Assembly (NCBI GenBank): GCA_040081265.1
Contig: JBEBGV010000015.1
Span: 1-64,000 of the forward strand
Source: JBEBGV01 sp040081265
GTDB taxonomy: Bacteria > Acidobacteriota > Vicinamibacteria > Vicinamibacterales > UBA2999
Reading direction: 5' to 3'
Length of the DNA: 64,000 bases
Shown: positions 61,800 through 64,000 of the stretch, one piece after another
How the letters are laid out: every line of letters starts with the position of its first letter
How positions within the stretch are numbered: the stretch's first letter is position 1
Position numbers and translations under genes: made by a program
The notes under the pieces: model-generated
What the model saw: only the letters and a program-made list of their open reading frames with translations
Database searches by the model: none
Told to the model about the DNA's origin: nothing

Positions 61800-62669
61800 T
61801 CACGACCTCGTCTTCGCGATCCCAGGCGCCTTCATTTCCTGTGCGGTGGCCGGGGCCAGGTGGTGCTCGGTCAGGTGCATCTTGAGCAGTTCGAATGCCT
61901 CGTTCGGGGAGTCGGCGCGCCTGAGCAGCGACAGGTCCTTCTCGCCAATGGCGCCCCATTCCACCATGGGTTCCAGGTTGAGGATGGGATCCCAATATTC
62001 GCTGCCGTAGAGAATGATCTGGATCTGCTTGGCAAGCTTCTCGGTCTGCATCAGCGTCAGGATCTCGAACATCTCGTCGAGGGTGCCGAAGCCACCCGGA
62101 AAGATGACCAGCGCCTTCGCGAGATACGCAAACCAGAACTTGCGCATGAAGAAGTAGTGGAACTCGAAGTGCAGGCCCGAACTGATGTAGGGGTTGGGCC
62201 CCTGCTCGAACGGCAGCTTGATGTTGAGCCCGATGGTCTTACCCCCGGCGTCGTGGGCGCCACGGTTGGCGGCTTCCATGATTCCGGGGCCGCCACCGGA
62301 GGTGACGACGAAGCGGTGGTGCGGGCTATCGAGGCTCGTCGTCCACTCCGTCAGGAGATGCGCCAGCTGGCGCGCTTCCTCGTAGTAGCGCGACCATTGG
62401 ACCGCACGCCGACCGCGACTCAGGTGCACTGCCGCGTCGTCATCGGGCCGTTCGCCAAAGCGCCGTTCCAGACGCTGGAGCGCCATCTCGGCATGTTCGC
62501 GACTATGAATGCGCGCCGACCCGAAGAACACCACCGTGTCCTGGATGTTCTCGTTCTTGAAGCGCCCGAGCGGCTCGAGATACTCGGCCATGATGCGAAT
62601 CGGCCGTGCTTCATCGCTGTCGAGGAACGCGGGATCAAGGTAGGCCAGTGGCTGGGGAGCTGCTTTCAT
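61800..62669 (-). CDS. LOG family (TIGR00730) Rossmann-fold protein
   Basis: 289 residues. VTSGGGPGIMEAANRGA and VIFPGGFGTLDEMFEILTLMQ are the GGGxGxM and PGGxGTxxE motifs of the lysine-decarboxylase-like LOG proteins, which act as cytokinin-riboside-monophosphate or nucleotide phosphoribohydrolases. An N-terminal extension of about 60 residues precedes the core. It lies 6 bp downstream of the pyruvate kinase gene, so co-transcription is likely; the substrate is unknown. Confidence 0.9.
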   Translation of the reverse strand: MKAAPQPLAYLDPAFLDSDEARPIRIMAEYLEPLGRFKNENIQDTVVFFGSARIHSREHAEMALQRLERRFGERPDDDAAVHLSRGRRAVQWSRYYEEARQLAHLLTEWTTSLDSPHHRFVVTSGGGPGIMEAANRGAHDAGGKTIGLNIKLPFEQGPNPYISSGLHFEFHYFFMRKFWFAYLAKALVIFPGGFGTLDEMFEILTLMQTEKLAKQIQIILYGSEYWDPILNLEPMVEWGAIGEKDLSLLRRADSPNEAFELLKMHLTEHHLAPATAQEMKAPGIAKTRS

Positions 62670-62675
62670 CGTGTC

Positions 62676-64000
62676 TCAGACGCGCTGGAGTTTCAGGAAG
62701 TTTGAGCTGTCGTGTTTGAGATGACGCGAAATGCTCGCCAGCACCACCACCGACCCCCCGGCGATCGCTCCGCGCTCGACCAGTTCATGCCCGACACGAG
62801 CGGCCGTATCGTTGACGTTGTCGCCAAGCACCGTGACGAGCGGGATCACCCCCCACACGAGGGCCAGGCGACGGGCGATGACCTCGTTCTCGGTCACGGC
62901 GTAGATCGGCGCCCGGGGACGCAGCGCCGACAGGATCGTCGCCGTATGCCCGCCCTGCGTGACCGCGACGATTGCGGACGCATCGCCACGCTGTGCCAGC
63001 GTCACGACCGCTTCGCAGATGGCTCGTCCGTGGCCGGCGACGATTCGACTCTCCTCGAGATCGACAGGATGCGCCGGTGGCATCTGTTCGGCGTCGCGGA
63101 TGATGGCATCGAGCGCCTGCACCGCCTTGACCGGATAGGCCCCAGAGGCGGTTTCGCCCGCCAGCATGATCGCATCAACGCCATCGTCGACGGCGTTGGC
63201 CGCGTCGCTGACCTCCGCCCGCGTCGGCCGCGGCTCGACCCGCATCGATTCCAGCACCTGCGTCGCGAGAATCACCGGGATGCCGAGCGCGCGCGCCCGT
63301 CGTGTGATCTCCTTCTGAACGCGTGGCACCTGCTGGAAAGGCAGCTCCAGCCCCAGGTCACCCCGCGCCACCATCACCGCATCACAGGCGCGGAGAATCT
63401 CGCCGAGGTGCTGCACCGCCTGGGGGCGCTCCAGCTTGGCCACGATTGGGATCGATCCCGCTCCGGACTCCGCGGCCAGCGCCCGCGCCCGATGAATGTC
63501 CTCGGCAGACTGCACGAAACTCAACGCCACCATGTCGACGCCGGCGGCGATGCCGAAGCGCAGGTCATCCATGTCCTTGGCAGTCAGGCCGGATGCCAGC
63601 GTCGCCCCGGGTGCGTTGATGCCCTTGTGTTCGGCCAGGATGCCGCCATCTTCGACACGAGCCAGAATCTCCGACGCCGATGTCGACACCACCCGGAGCT
63701 GAAGGTGGCCATCGTCGAGAAAGAGCGCGTCACCAGCTTTCACCATGCCTGGCAGCTCTTCGAACGACGTTGAGATCAAGCCGGGCTCGCCGGGAAAATC
63801 GCCGACCCTGATGCGCAGCTCGTCGCCGGCGGTCAAGGTCAGTGACTTGCCATCCTTCAGCGTTCCGGTGCGAATCTTGGGGCCGCTCAGGTCCTGCAGA
63901 ATGGCGACGGTGCGGCCAGACTGCCTGGCGGCAGCCCGGATCCGCGCAATGACCTCACCATGGGTCTGGTGCGTGCCGTGCGAAAAATTCAGTCGGAAGA
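62676..64000 (-). CDS. pyk: Pyruvate kinase (5' end outside window)
   Basis: Partial: at least 441 codons are visible and the frame is still open at the window end. FSHGTHQTHGEVIARIR and LQDLSGPKIRTG are N-terminal barrel motifs. DMDDLRFGIAAGVDMVALSFVQ, IVAKLERPQAV, MVARGDLGLELP and MLAGETASGAYPVKAV form the active site with the catalytic Lys and metal-binding Glu/Asp. It converts phosphoenolpyruvate and ADP to pyruvate and ATP. Allosteric C-terminal domain present; ends in a Leu/Lys-rich tail. Confidence 0.96.
   Translation of the reverse strand, partial: FRLNFSHGTHQTHGEVIARIRAAARQSGRTVAILQDLSGPKIRTGTLKDGKSLTLTAGDELRIRVGDFPGEPGLISTSFEELPGMVKAGDALFLDDGHLQLRVVSTSASEILARVEDGGILAEHKGINAPGATLASGLTAKDMDDLRFGIAAGVDMVALSFVQSAEDIHRARALAAESGAGSIPIVAKLERPQAVQHLGEILRACDAVMVARGDLGLELPFQQVPRVQKEITRRARALGIPVILATQVLESMRVEPRPTRAEVSDAANAVDDGVDAIMLAGETASGAYPVKAVQALDAIIRDAEQMPPAHPVDLEESRIVAGHGRAICEAVVTLAQRGDASAIVAVTQGGHTATILSALRPRAPIYAVTENEVIARRLALVWGVIPLVTVLGDNVNDTAARVGHELVERGAIAGGSVVVLASISRHLKHDSSNFLKLQRV

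Noticed and set aside
61797..63773. Long plus-strand frames opposite the LOG and pyruvate kinase genes
   Set aside because: Antisense shadows; the minus-strand frames carry clear family motifs.

Overview
High-GC bacterial chromosome segment. The gene content points to Acidobacteriota, probably class Vicinamibacteria: three one-component Ser/Thr kinases with C-terminal TolB/WD40-like propellers, a VWFA-related Acidobacterial domain protein beside an Oar-like TonB-dependent receptor, a DUF1592/DUF1552 pair, and a full set of lipid A/heptose genes showing a Gram-negative envelope. The taxon is inferred from gene content; no rRNA or other marker in the window fixes it.

Layout. 0-0.9 kb: 3' part of a tyrosine recombinase facing the 3' end of tRNA-Asp, then tRNA-Val. 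0.9-8.8 kb (minus): nine overlapping genes for the lipopolysaccharide inner core and lipid A (waaA, lpxK, lpxL-like, waaF, gmhB, hldA, hldC, waaC-like, a small methyltransferase-like membrane protein). 8.9-12.4 kb (plus): gapA, pgk, tpiA, secG, then tRNA-Leu(GAG). 12.5-23.9 kb: an accessory region with three paralogous kinase/propeller genes, a VOC protein, a DUF433/DUF5615 pair and a HigBA pair. These are separated by composite direct repeats that contain the 3' half of the neighbouring tRNA-Leu. Three kinds of short repeat also lie inside the kinase coding sequences. 24-33 kb: mostly secreted proteins (CotH-like, beta-barrel, esterases). Three of the alpha/beta-hydrolase-like genes here have lost the serine nucleophile. 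Two truncated genes (a barrel and a Crp-like regulator) are joined tail to tail. 33-43 kb: class A PBP, a 28-residue membrane protein, a 1264-residue phosphoesterase with repeated beta domains, and a RapA-like helicase. 43-48.5 kb (minus): ankyrin protein, DUF1592, DUF1552. 48.8-52 kb (minus): three secreted proteins including a metallo-beta-lactamase-fold protein with altered metal ligands. 52-57 kb (plus): TonB-dependent receptor coupled to the VWFA protein. 57-64 kb: TraB/GumN, pirin, NamZ-like muramidase, a histidine-bearing membrane protein, LOG family protein and the pyruvate kinase C-terminal part, cut by the window end.

Functionally the window combines envelope biogenesis, central glycolysis and many secreted or envelope proteins. 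The part most likely to be new is the kinase array bounded by tRNA-Leu-derived repeats, with toxin-antitoxin-like pairs in two of its units.
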